From: Terriglobia bacterium
Lineage (GTDB): Bacteria > Acidobacteriota > Terriglobia > Acidiferrales > UBA7541
Reading direction: 5' to 3'
DNA: 44,747 bases
Assembly (NCBI GenBank): GCA_020073585.1
Contig: JAIQEV010000032.1
Location: forward strand, 1 to 44,747
Positions 33,982 through 42,513 of this stretch are shown piece by piece. Both the position numbers and the translations under genes were made by a program. The first letter of the stretch is position 1, and every line of letters starts with the position of its first letter. The notes under the pieces were generated by a model that saw only the letters and a program-made list of their open reading frames with translations, was not told where the DNA came from and did no database searches.

Positions 33982-36900
33982 CTACCTCTCTGACTCCTCT
34001 TCTTCGTCCCCGCCGCCCGCCGCCGGGGCCCCCGCCGCAGCCACGATGTGCGGAATCCCCGCCTCGTTCATCTTCTTGTTCAGCGCCGGCAGATCCTCTT
34101 CCGCCAGCTTCTTCACCTGCGCCGAAGCCTCCGTCACCAGCGCCGCCAGCTCCGCCATCTTCTCCTTCTGTTGCCCCCCGGGTGTCGCGACGAAACTGTC
34201 CAGTCCCGCCAGCAGTTCCTGCACGCGATTCGGCAGCGGATCCGGTTTCCATTCCAGCGGCGGTCCCGCGCTGCCCAGGCCCTCGCGCGGCCGCAGATAC
34301 TTCTCCGCCACCGCGTCCACCTTCTTCTGCAGCTCTTCTGCGGCTTTCTGGATCTCCTCCGGGATCTTCATCCCTCCCGCCTTGGCGGCCTCCTTCTTCC
34401 ATTGCTCGCGCGCGGCGGTCAGCGCCTCCTTCATGCCGGAGATCGTCTGGCGGTCCTTCCCCGCGATTTTCGCTATTTCGTACAGCTTGCTGATCGCCTC
34501 CCGGCGCGCGGCGCGTTCCGCCGGCGTAACCTGCACCCGCGGATCCTCTTCGACCACCACCTTTTGCGCCGCTTCCTTGGCCCCCGCCTTGATCTTCACC
34601 GTGTATTCACCCGGCTCGGCCAGCGGCCCGCGCGGCCCCGCGGACCAGCCTCCAGCTATGGCTTCCAGCTCTTCCGGTCTCGGCTCCGTGGTGGCATTCC
34701 AGCGCAGATCCCAGTTGGTGCGGTTTACCCCCGCCGCGCCCGGCCCGTCCATCTCCCGGACCACCTTCCCATCCTTGTCCAGCACGGTGATCTTCACCTT
34801 GCCTTCTTTCTTCGCCGCCGCCTTCTCTTTGTCCTCCGCCCCGGCCTTCGCCGCCTCGGGCGCCACCGCCTCCTTCAGGTAATAGTTCAGCACCGCTCCG
34901 TACGGCGGATTCTTCGCCGTGAACATCTTCTGTCCCGCGCTCCAGCGCCGCTGCCGGTGACGGAAGCTCGTTGCCGGCCGCACCTCGAAGAACGTCAAGT
35001 CCGACGCCAGCACCTCCGCGTTCAGTTTCTCGATCGGCGTCAGGTCGTCGAAGACCCAGATCGATCTCCCGTGCGTTCCCACGATCAGGTCGTTTTCCCG
35101 CGGCTGAATGGCGATATCGTCCACCGGCACCGTCGGAAAATTGTTCTTCAGCGCCGTCCAGTTCCCCCCGCGGTCCCAGGAGACCCACAGCCCGAACTCC
35201 GTTCCGGCAAAGAGCAGATTCGGGTTCCGCGGATGCTCGCGCACCACGTGCACCGACCCCGCCGAGTTGGGTATCCCCGTGCGAATGGCCTTCCAGTTCT
35301 CCCCATAATCCGTGGTCATGAAGAGGTACACGCCGTAGTCGTTCCCGCGGTGCCCGTCGAACGCCGCGTACGCCGTGCCTTCCGCGTATTTCGACGCCAC
35401 CACCCGGCTCACGTACGTTCCCTTGGGCACCCCGGGCGCCTTCCCCGCCACGTTCTTCCAGCTCTTCCCGCCATCCCGCGTTACTTGCAGGTTCCCGTCG
35501 TCCGTCCCCGCCCACAGCACGTTCGCCGTCAGCGGCGATTCGCTGATCGTCGTGATGCACGGATAGTCCTGAACGCCGTCGTGCCGCGAGAGCGTCTCCT
35601 TGTCCGGCACCTTGCCCAGGATCGGCAGCTTGTTGCGCTCCACCCCGGTGGTCAGGTCGCCGTCCAGCCGCGTCCAGGTGTCTCCGCGGTCCGTGGATTT
35701 GAAGAAAAAGTTTCCGCCATAGTAGATCGTGTTGTGGTCGTGCGCGGAGATGGCCACCGGAGAATTCCACTGAAACCGGTAGTGCGCCTCGCTCTCCTTG
35801 GCCTCCGGCATGACCTTGCGGTGCTGCATCGTGCGCAGGTCGAAGCGCGACAGCTCCCCGTCCTGCGATTCGTAATACACGGTCGCGGGATCCGCCGGGT
35901 CGGGCTGCACGTAGAAGCCGTCCCCGCTCGGAAACACCATCCAGTCGTCGTTGATGATCCCTTCGCGCGTCAGCGAATTGCTCGGCCCGCACCACGCTCC
36001 GTTGTCCTGCAGCCCCCCGCAGATGTGGTACGGCTTCTGCAGGTCGTAGCCCACTTCGTAGAACTGCCCGATGGCCAGGGTATTCACGAAGTCCCACGTC
36101 TTGCCCGCGTCGTAGCTCCAGTGAATGCCCCCATCCGACCCCGTGATCATGTGATTCGCATCCGCGGGATCGATCCACATGGCGTGGAAGTCCCCGTGGA
36201 TGCTCTTCACCCGCTGCGTCGTGAACGTCTTTCCCCCGTCCTCCGAGTAGTACATGTTCGCGCCCAGCACCCAGATGCGCAGGTCGTTCGTCGGATCGAT
36301 GCGGATCTGGCTGTAGTACGACGGCCGCGGGTCCGTGTCCCCCATCTTCTTCCACGTCTCGCCCTTGTCCTCGCTGCGGAACACCCCGCCCTTCTCGTGC
36401 TGCACCACGGCGTACACGATGTTGGAATTCCTGCGGTAGATGTCCAGCCCGATCCGCCCCACCTCTCCGCCGTTTTCATACGGCAGGCCCTTCGTCAGCT
36501 TCTTCCAGCTGGCCCCGCCGTCCGTCGTCTTGTAGATCGCCCCGCTCGTTCCCCCGCCGTTGAACCCGTACGCCGTGCGCCGCCTCTGGTACGCCGCCGC
36601 ATACAGCGTCTCCGGGCTCTCCGGATCCAGCGCGATGTCCGCCACGCCGGTGTCTTCGTTGATCTTCAGCACCTGCGACCAGCTCTTCCCGCCGTCCGTC
36701 GTCTTGTACACCCCGCGCTCCGCATTCGCTCCCCACAGGTGCCCGAGCGCCGCAACGTACACCACATCCGGATTTTTCGGATGGATCACGATTCGCCCGA
36801 TGTGCTGCGTCGCCTCCAGCCCCATCTTCTGCCACGTCTTCCCGCCGTCCAGCGACTTGTAGACTCCGTCGCCCCACGACGAGCTCTGCCGGTTGTTCGG

Positions 36901-37257
36901 CTCCCCGGTCCCCGCCCACACGATCGACGGGTCGGACGGCGCGATGGCCACGTCCCCGATTGTCGAGACGCCCTCTTTGTCGAAGACCGGCTCCCAGGTC
37001 GTCCCGCTGTTCGTGGTTTTCCACACTCCGCCTGAGGCCAGCCCCGCAAACACCACATTCGGAGTGCTCTCCACCACCGCAAAGTCGTCCACCCGCCCGC
37101 CCATCACCGCCGGCCCCAGCTCCCGGAATTCCAGATTCTTCAGCTTGTCCGCGGGATTCCCCTGATCGCCCCCCGGCGCCGCCCCTGCCGCGGCGGCCAG
37201 CAGCAGGCAGATCAGCATGGCGAGCATTGCTCTCGAGCTGTGCGATTTACGATTCAT
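33982..37257 (-). CDS. Exported VPS10/sortilin-like Asp-box protein
   Basis: A 1091-residue product from ATG 37257 (MNRKSHSSRAMLAML). Signal peptide 10-27. The body is a large propeller of the BNR/Asp-box type; I count eleven boxes of the S-x-D-x-G-x-T-W form (KSLDGGKTWQKM, KTTDGGKSWSQV, RSEDKGETWKKM, FKSTDRGDTWTRL, VTRDGGKSWKNV and others). It resembles acidobacterial and bacteroidete proteins annotated as glycosyl hydrolases, but no catalytic sialidase arginine triad was seen. The C-terminus (about 790-1091) is Lys/Glu/Ala-rich, probably helical, with an FGxA-like beta domain before it (KVKITVLDKDGKVVREM). Probably periplasmic or outer-membrane; ligand unknown. Confidence 0.86.
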   Translation of the reverse strand: MNRKSHSSRAMLAMLICLLLAAAAGAAPGGDQGNPADKLKNLEFRELGPAVMGGRVDDFAVVESTPNVVFAGLASGGVWKTTNSGTTWEPVFDKEGVSTIGDVAIAPSDPSIVWAGTGEPNNRQSSSWGDGVYKSLDGGKTWQKMGLEATQHIGRIVIHPKNPDVVYVAALGHLWGANAERGVYKTTDGGKSWSQVLKINEDTGVADIALDPESPETLYAAAYQRRRTAYGFNGGGTSGAIYKTTDGGASWKKLTKGLPYENGGEVGRIGLDIYRRNSNIVYAVVQHEKGGVFRSEDKGETWKKMGDTDPRPSYYSQIRIDPTNDLRIWVLGANMYYSEDGGKTFTTQRVKSIHGDFHAMWIDPADANHMITGSDGGIHWSYDAGKTWDFVNTLAIGQFYEVGYDLQKPYHICGGLQDNGAWCGPSNSLTREGIINDDWMVFPSGDGFYVQPDPADPATVYYESQDGELSRFDLRTMQHRKVMPEAKESEAHYRFQWNSPVAISAHDHNTIYYGGNFFFKSTDRGDTWTRLDGDLTTGVERNKLPILGKVPDKETLSRHDGVQDYPCITTISESPLTANVLWAGTDDGNLQVTRDGGKSWKNVAGKAPGVPKGTYVSRVVASKYAEGTAYAAFDGHRGNDYGVYLFMTTDYGENWKAIRTGIPNSAGSVHVVREHPRNPNLLFAGTEFGLWVSWDRGGNWTALKNNFPTVPVDDIAIQPRENDLIVGTHGRSIWVFDDLTPIEKLNAEVLASDLTFFEVRPATSFRHRQRRWSAGQKMFTAKNPPYGAVLNYYLKEAVAPEAAKAGAEDKEKAAAKKEGKVKITVLDKDGKVVREMDGPGAAGVNRTNWDLRWNATTEPRPEELEAIAGGWSAGPRGPLAEPGEYTVKIKAGAKEAAQKVVVEEDPRVQVTPAERAARREAISKLYEIAKIAGKDRQTISGMKEALTAAREQWKKEAAKAGGMKIPEEIQKAAEELQKKVDAVAEKYLRPREGLGSAGPPLEWKPDPLPNRVQELLAGLDSFVATPGGQQKEKMAELAALVTEASAQVKKLAEEDLPALNKKMNEAGIPHIVAAAGAPAAGGGDEEEESER

Positions 37258-37590
37258 GGTATTTCCTCTCTGGTTGTTCCGGGTGTGCCACGCGCAGGCC
37301 AAAATCATACCGCCGCTGCCCCCTGCGCTGCATCCTTTGTTTCTGGAAATGGTGTTTGTTCCCGTTGAATACAGGACGTGCGGCGTTCCGCCCGCGTTTC
37401 ACCCCGCGGGACAGGCAGTCCTGTTTCCCCTCTTTTGTGGCACAGCCATTCCTGGCTGTGCTCTTCATCCTCCCGCGGACATGCGCCGCCTCTCTTCCTT
37501 GACCCGCCCTCAACTCGCGCCCCGCGCTCCGCCCCCGCTACACAACCTCCACCCTGCGTGCTAGGCTAGCGGACTGTTTTGACTGGACCC
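37258..37590. other. Divergent intergenic region with palindromic elements
   Basis: This 333-bp gap separates the Asp-box gene from lptD. It holds ACAGGCAGTCCTGT-type and GCACAGCCA-TTCC-TGGCTGTGC hairpins; the second (37440-37461) is followed by TCTTC, as in the 33846 repeat. No coding sequence is supported. Confidence 0.5.
37440..37461. repeat. GCACAG-type hairpin repeat
   Basis: GCACAGCCA (37440-37448), loop TTCC, TGGCTGTGC (37453-37461), then TCTTC. It shares ends and loop with the tandem repeat at 33846-33914, so both probably belong to one family. Confidence 0.65.
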
Positions 37591-39924
37591 ATGGTGCGCG
37601 TGAACTCTTTCCCCCACACCCGGCTTCCGGCGCTCCCCCGCCCGGCCCTCCACGCGGCGCTGCGGCGCGCCGCGGGCGCCCTGCTCGTTCTCTTCTTGGC
37701 CGGGCTTCTTCTGCCGCGCCCCGCCCGCGCCGCCCAGCAGGTGCGCCTGCCCGCGGGCAAGGGCGGGATCGTCGAGCTTTCCGCCGCCGGGCCGCAGCGC
37801 CGCCAAGGTGAGCTTTTCACGGCCGATGACGACGTGCAGATCGCCTACCAGGGCATGCGCCTGCGCGCCGACCACGTCGAATTCAACTCCCGCACCTCCG
37901 AAGCCCTGGCCCGCGGCCACGTCCTCTTCGAGTTCGCCAACCAGCGCCTCGAAGCCGACGAAGCCCAGTACAACGTGCGCACCGGCCACGGCACTTTCCG
38001 CAACGTCCGCGGCACCGTCAAGATGGAGCGCCGCGCCAACCCCGCCGTGCTCCTCTCCGACAATCCTCTCTATTTCCAGGCCCGCGAAGTCGAGCGCCTC
38101 GAGAACGATCTCTATGTCGTGCGCCATGCCTGGGTCACCGTCTGCGATCCCGTCCGCCCCAAGTGGCAGTTCTTTGCGCCCCATGCGCGCATCCGCGTGG
38201 GCAAGACCGTGGCCCTGGTCAACGCCAATTTCCGCTTCTTCCGCGTGCCCTTGGTCTGGCTGCCCTACGCCAGCGCCCCCGCCGGGCGCAAGATCCGCCA
38301 GTCCGGCTTTCTTGTTCCGGACATCGGCAGCAGTACCCGCAAGGGCTTCATTCTCGGCGACGCCTTCTACTGGGCCCCCGCTCCGTGGATGGATGCCACC
38401 CTGGGCGCGCAATTCATGAGCCGCCGCGGTTTCAGCCAGCACGCCGACTTCCGCGCCACCCCCTCGGAGAACACCTCCTTCCATTACAGCTACTTCGGCG
38501 TCGTGGATCGTGGCCTCCCCGACTCTCTCGGCGTCCGCCACCCCCAGGGCGGCCATCAGCAGGAGTTCCAGTTCATCTCCCTCCTCCCCAGCGGCTGGCG
38601 CGCCGTCGCCGACATCAACCAGATCTCTTCGCTCACTTTCCGCCTCGCCTTCGCCGACAGTTTCGGCGAGGCCGTCAACTCCGAACTGCGCAGCGCCGGC
38701 TTCCTCACCAATAATTTCCGCGGCTTCAGCCTCAATTTCGCTGCCGTCAACGACCGCAGCTACCTCACCATTCAGCCCGAGACCAGCGTCGTCCTGCGCC
38801 GCGCGCCGGAGGCCCGCTTCAGCTCCGTCGAGCAGGCCCCCTGGAAAAACCTCCCCGTCTATTTCGGCTTTTCCGCCGTGGCCGGCGCCCTCCATCGCGA
38901 CGATTCCACCCTCGACACTCCCTCCGCCGTGCAACGCTCGGAGTTCGCCCCCCGCGTCACCTTCCCCTTTCATTTCGGCCCCTGGCTCGGCGTCACCTCC
39001 ACCGCGGCCATCCGCGTCACGCGCTACGGCGCTTCCCTCGATGGCTCCGGCGCTCTCTCCGCGCAATCCGTCACCCGCAATACCGGCGAGTTCACCCTCG
39101 ACCTCCGCCCTCCCGCCTTCGAGCGCATCTTTTCCAGGCCTTCCTCGCGCCGCAAATGGAAGCACACCGTCGAGCCGGGCATCCTCTACCGCTATGTCAC
39201 CGGCGTCCGCGATTTCAGCCGTTTCATCCGCTTCGATCAGGACTCCACTCTCTCCGACACCAGTGAAGTCGAATACGGCGTGACCCAGCGCCTCTTCCGC
39301 AAGGATGCCGGCGCCCAGTCCGAGGAGTTCCTCTCCTGGCGCGTCCTGCAAAAGCACTATTTCGACCCCACCTTCGGCGGCGCCATCGTTTCCGGCCAGC
39401 GCAACGTCCTGCAGGCCCTCAATTCCCTCACGCCCTTCGCCTTCGCCGACGGCCCCCGCCATTTCTCCCCCGTCGTCAGCGACCTCAAGGTCACCCCCGG
39501 CGGGCGCTACGACGCCGAGTCCATCCTCGAATACGACACCCAGCGGAGTAAGCTCACGGTCATCGGTTCGCTCCTCAAGATGCGCCCCTACGCCAATTTC
39601 TCCGCCACCCTGGCCCATTTCCGCGTCCAGGCCAATCCCTTGCTCCAGCCCTTTTCCAATCAGGTCCGCGCCCTCCTCGGCTACGGGGAGATGAACCGCC
39701 GCGGCTTCAACGCCGCCGGCGGCTTCACCTACGACATCACCCGCGGCTTCCTCCAGAACCAGATCGTGCAGGTAAGTTTCAACGGCGGCTGCTGCGGCAT
39801 CGCCGTGGAATACCGCCGCATCGCCCTCGGCCAGGTGCGCACGGAGAACCAGTTCCGCGTCGCCCTCATCCTCGCCAACATCGGCACCTTCGGCAACCTG
39901 CGCCGCCGCGAAAAGATTTTCTAG
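37591..39924 (+). CDS. lptD: LPS-assembly protein LptD (OstA)
   Basis: LptD is the outer-membrane barrel that inserts lipopolysaccharide into the outer leaflet. The protein is 777 residues from ATG 37591; a TTG at 37579 adds four residues. A signal peptide (27-49, ALRRAAGALLVLFLAGLLLPRPARA) is followed by an OstA/LptA-like periplasmic domain (FTADDDVQIAYQGMRLRADH near 70, EADEAQYNVRTGHG). The barrel domain follows, with RKIRQSGFLVPDIG, TVEPGILYRYVTGV near 528 and SWRVLQKHYFD. The C-terminal GGCCGIAVEYRRIALG carries the paired cysteines typical of LptD; the N-terminal partner may be in VTVCDPVRPKW. It is divergent from the Asp-box gene. Confidence 0.92.
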   Translation: MVRVNSFPHTRLPALPRPALHAALRRAAGALLVLFLAGLLLPRPARAAQQVRLPAGKGGIVELSAAGPQRRQGELFTADDDVQIAYQGMRLRADHVEFNSRTSEALARGHVLFEFANQRLEADEAQYNVRTGHGTFRNVRGTVKMERRANPAVLLSDNPLYFQAREVERLENDLYVVRHAWVTVCDPVRPKWQFFAPHARIRVGKTVALVNANFRFFRVPLVWLPYASAPAGRKIRQSGFLVPDIGSSTRKGFILGDAFYWAPAPWMDATLGAQFMSRRGFSQHADFRATPSENTSFHYSYFGVVDRGLPDSLGVRHPQGGHQQEFQFISLLPSGWRAVADINQISSLTFRLAFADSFGEAVNSELRSAGFLTNNFRGFSLNFAAVNDRSYLTIQPETSVVLRRAPEARFSSVEQAPWKNLPVYFGFSAVAGALHRDDSTLDTPSAVQRSEFAPRVTFPFHFGPWLGVTSTAAIRVTRYGASLDGSGALSAQSVTRNTGEFTLDLRPPAFERIFSRPSSRRKWKHTVEPGILYRYVTGVRDFSRFIRFDQDSTLSDTSEVEYGVTQRLFRKDAGAQSEEFLSWRVLQKHYFDPTFGGAIVSGQRNVLQALNSLTPFAFADGPRHFSPVVSDLKVTPGGRYDAESILEYDTQRSKLTVIGSLLKMRPYANFSATLAHFRVQANPLLQPFSNQVRALLGYGEMNRRGFNAAGGFTYDITRGFLQNQIVQVSFNGGCCGIAVEYRRIALGQVRTENQFRVALILANIGTFGNLRRREKIF

Positions 39925-39951
39925 CACTATGTTGAAAAGAGCATAAAACGC

Positions 39952-40022
39952 CGTCATTCCGAGCGGAGCGAGGAACCGCTGCCCCTTCGTCCGCGTAGTT
40001 GGCGGGCGAAGAATCTCTCTTC
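39952..40022. repeat. GTCATTCCGAGCG-type repeat element
   Basis: The sequence begins CGTCATTCCGAGCGGAGCGA, contains CCCCTTCGTCCGCGTAG and ends GAAGAATCTCTCTTCGAAG. It fills most of the 132-bp gap between lptD and the amidase. It resembles the widespread GTCATTCCGAGC...GAAGAATCTC repeats of soil bacteria, seen here from memory and not verified. Confidence 0.6.
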
Positions 40023-40056
40023 GAAGCGGCCAGGAAAATTCGGACAGGACAAGCCA

Positions 40057-42513
40057 ATGAACGACACCGATCTCGCCTTCGCTTCCATCCCCCAGGTCGC
40101 CGCGCTCTTCCGCAAGCGCCGGCTCTCCCCCGTCGAGCTCACCGAGTTGATGCTCGCGCGCATCGCGCGCCTCAATCCCAGACTCAATGCCTACCTCACC
40201 CTTACCGCCGAACTCGCCCTCGCCCAGGCCAAAAAAGCCGAAGCCGAACTCTGCGCCCCGCGCGGTCGCAAGAGCCGCCGCGATCGCGGCCCCCTCCACG
40301 GCATCCCCATCTCCCTCAAGGACAACATCTACACCAAGGATGTCCGCACCACTGCCGGTTCCAGGATCCTGAAGGATTTCGTCCCCCTGCATGACGCGCA
40401 GGTTGTCCTCCAACTGAAAGAGGCCGGCGCCGTGATCCTCGGCAAGACCAACATGCACGAGTTCGCCTACGGCGTTACCTCCAACAATCCGCACTACGGC
40501 GCCGTCCGCAATCCCTGGGACACCGAGCGCATTTCCGGCGGCTCCAGCGGCGGCTCCGCCGCGGCCGTCGCCGCCGGCCTCTGCTACGCCAGCATCGGCA
40601 CCGACACCGGCGGCTCCATCCGCATCCCCGCCGCCCTCTGCGGCATCGTCGGCCTCAAGCCCACCTTGGGCCGCGTGTCCGTGGAAGGGGTCATCCCGCT
40701 CTCTCCCCGCCTCGATTGCGTCGGGCCCCTGGCGCGCACCACCCAGGATGCCGCCATTCTTCTCGATTCCATTTTCCTGCGCGTGCCCGGCGAACCGCCT
40801 CTGCGTTCCCTGGGGAAACTCCCCGCGCCATCCCGCAAATTCCGTCTCGGCCTGCCCCGGGAATTTTTCTTTGACCGGGTCTCCGGCGAAATCCGGAATG
40901 TCTTCGAGGCCGCACTCCGCTCTTTCCGCGGACACGGCGCGGAAACGAAAGAAGTTTCCATCCCTCTATTGGAAGAAACGGAAGATGCCGGCAATCAGAT
41001 CGCCTGGGCCGAGGCCACCCACTACCACCAGCAGTCGGGATGTTTCCCGGCCCGCGCGGCGCAGTACGGCGAAGATGTCCGCACCCGCCTGGAAATGGGA
41101 ACTAAGGTTTCGGCAACGGTCTACTTGGAAGCGCTCGAGAGGCGCGATAAATTCATCCAGCAGCTCCACCTGGCGCTGGCCGACGCGCGCCTCGATACGC
41201 TTGTTGTTCCCACGACTCCGATCGCCGCGCCGCTCCTGGGCGAAGACGCCACCCGCATCGGGGAAAGGGATTATCCCACTCGTGCGCTGTTGCTTCGTCT
41301 GAACCGCCCCGCCAATCTCGCGGGCGTTCCGGCCATTTCCGTCCCCTGCGGCTTCACGCCCTCCGGCCTCCCCGTCGGCCTGCAACTCATTGGCGCCGTG
41401 ACCGATGAGCCTCTTCTCCTGCCGCATCAGCTTCCCGCCCAGCCAGTAGCCCAGCGTCCCGGTGACAATGCCCCCGAAAATATCCACCATGTAGTGATAC
41501 CGCCCGTACACCGTCGAGATGCACATGCTCACCACCAGCGGCAGAAACACCCAGAACACCCGCCGCCGGTGCGCCCACGCCCCCCACAGCGCCGCAAACG
41601 CTCCCGCCACGTGCTCCGAGGGAAACGCCGCCCCGCGCACCCGCCCGTAGTGCTCGATGAAACCGATCAGTGCCGTGAACGGCCCGCCGCGCAGTTCCGT
41701 GTGCCACGCTCCCGCCAGTTGAAACCACGGGCTCTGTATCGGGAACACCGCCGCGATCACGTACCCCATCGCGTACCCGGCCATCGAATACGTCATCACC
41801 GACCAGTAGCCCTGCCAGTCCCGCCGGTAATACAGAATCCCCCCCAGAATCAGCAGGTACGTGAAATACGTGATGTAGGCGAACTGCATGTACTCGTTCA
41901 GCACGGGATTCGCGAAGCGCTCCAGCCACAGCACCGGATTCACCCCGGTGATCCACGTATCCGCCGCGATCAGTTTCCCGTCGAACCAGCCCGGATGGAC
42001 CATGTGCACGAGATACGCCAGCTCTTCGAAGCAAAAGAGGAAAAAGAGGTGCGGGTACCAGTGCCGCCAGAAATGCCAGAAGCGGCTCGCAAACGATCCC
42101 CCGTTCCGCGCCGCGCGTTCCGCCGACCGCGCGTAGATCCAGCACAGCCCCAGAACCGCCGCGGAGAGCAGCCCCTGCGTCGCCACCAGCCGCCCCGGAT
42201 GCGCCAGGTTCCGCGCAAACACCGCGATCAGCGCCGACGACACCCCCAGGTAGCCCAGCGCCACCCATTCGTAGGCGCCGCACGCCTTCCACGCCGCGGT
42301 CAGTTCCCGTTGCACCCGCCCTGCGATGGTCTGCTCCCTTGCCGGCTCGCGCGCGCCCCAAGTTCCGCCGGGCCACGGCAGCGCCGCGCTGTTTTGCGAA
42401 TATCTCGTTTCTTCCATTTTACTCACAGGTTCGACTCCCACCGGCTCTTCCTCCCTCCCGTTTCTCCCTGCACACGCCCTGCCCCGCTTCTCTCACAAGT
42501 GATCCCTCTGTAG
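40057..42513 (+). CDS. Amidase (GatA-like) with lost stop codon; frame runs on into antisense PAP2 gene
   Basis: An amidase-signature hydrolase with Lys88 (PISLKDN), Ser163 (ISGGSSGGSAAA) and nucleophile Ser187 (GTDTGGSIRIPAA), the Lys-cisSer-Ser triad. Homology continues to GLPVGLQLIGAVTDEPLLL near residue 454 (about 41420). After that the frame, open to 42513 (818 codons), reads the complementary strand of the PAP2 gene, giving Pro/His/Arg-rich sequence without homology. A normal family member would need about 25 more residues and a stop. Neither other + frame restores the ending. The catalytic core is complete, so a functional enzyme is possible. Substrate unknown; no gatB/gatC is seen. 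Confidence 0.85.
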   Translation: MNDTDLAFASIPQVAALFRKRRLSPVELTELMLARIARLNPRLNAYLTLTAELALAQAKKAEAELCAPRGRKSRRDRGPLHGIPISLKDNIYTKDVRTTAGSRILKDFVPLHDAQVVLQLKEAGAVILGKTNMHEFAYGVTSNNPHYGAVRNPWDTERISGGSSGGSAAAVAAGLCYASIGTDTGGSIRIPAALCGIVGLKPTLGRVSVEGVIPLSPRLDCVGPLARTTQDAAILLDSIFLRVPGEPPLRSLGKLPAPSRKFRLGLPREFFFDRVSGEIRNVFEAALRSFRGHGAETKEVSIPLLEETEDAGNQIAWAEATHYHQQSGCFPARAAQYGEDVRTRLEMGTKVSATVYLEALERRDKFIQQLHLALADARLDTLVVPTTPIAAPLLGEDATRIGERDYPTRALLLRLNRPANLAGVPAISVPCGFTPSGLPVGLQLIGAVTDEPLLLPHQLPAQPVAQRPGDNAPENIHHVVIPPVHRRDAHAHHQRQKHPEHPPPVRPRPPQRRKRSRHVLRGKRRPAHPPVVLDETDQCRERPAAQFRVPRSRQLKPRALYREHRRDHVPHRVPGHRIRHHRPVALPVPPVIQNPPQNQQVREIRDVGELHVLVQHGIREALQPQHRIHPGDPRIRRDQFPVEPARMDHVHEIRQLFEAKEEKEVRVPVPPEMPEAARKRSPVPRRAFRRPRVDPAQPQNRRGEQPLRRHQPPRMRQVPRKHRDQRRRHPQVAQRHPFVGAARLPRRGQFPLHPPCDGLLPCRLARAPSSAGPRQRRAVLRISRFFHFTHRFDSHRLFLPPVSPCTRPAPLLSQVIPL
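40966..42417 (-). CDS. PAP2 phosphatase, Aur1/IPC-synthase-like, with lost stop codon
   Basis: A polytopic membrane protein with helices at about 50-67, 83-96, 122-140, 178-197, 208-226 and later. Catalytic motifs are FPSEHV (His269) and GRYHYMVD (His308, Asp312), with HTELRGGPF, as in Aur1/inositol-phosphorylceramide synthases and related PAP2 transferases. The domain ends near GYWLGGKLMRQEKR (residue 336, about 41410). Beyond that the frame reads antisense through the amidase to 40966 (483 residues in all). I chose ATG 42417, one nt after the HAD stop codon; GTG 42441 is possible. It is the third gene of the minus-strand lipid operon. A role in transferring or removing a phosphoryl headgroup is inferred. 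Confidence 0.83.
   Translation of the reverse strand: MEETRYSQNSAALPWPGGTWGAREPAREQTIAGRVQRELTAAWKACGAYEWVALGYLGVSSALIAVFARNLAHPGRLVATQGLLSAAVLGLCWIYARSAERAARNGGSFASRFWHFWRHWYPHLFFLFCFEELAYLVHMVHPGWFDGKLIAADTWITGVNPVLWLERFANPVLNEYMQFAYITYFTYLLILGGILYYRRDWQGYWSVMTYSMAGYAMGYVIAAVFPIQSPWFQLAGAWHTELRGGPFTALIGFIEHYGRVRGAAFPSEHVAGAFAALWGAWAHRRRVFWVFLPLVVSMCISTVYGRYHYMVDIFGGIVTGTLGYWLGGKLMRQEKRLIGHGANELQADGEAGGREAAGDGNGRNAREIGGAVQTKQQRTSGIIPFPDAGGVFAQERRGDRSRGNNKRIEARVGQRQVELLDEFIAPLERFQVDRCRNLSSHFQAGADIFAVLRRAGRETSRLLVVVGGLGPGDLIAGIFRFFQ

Noticed and set aside
34048-37035. 995-codon plus-strand frame across the Asp-box gene
   Set aside because: Arg/His/Leu-rich antisense reading of a gene with eleven recognisable Asp-boxes.
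37561-40935. 1124-codon minus-strand frame across lptD and the amidase
   Set aside because: It shares codon boundaries with lptD, where antisense stops are rare at this GC, and is Gly/Glu-rich low-complexity sequence. Its FLAPLGMT peptide comes from the repeat at 39952.
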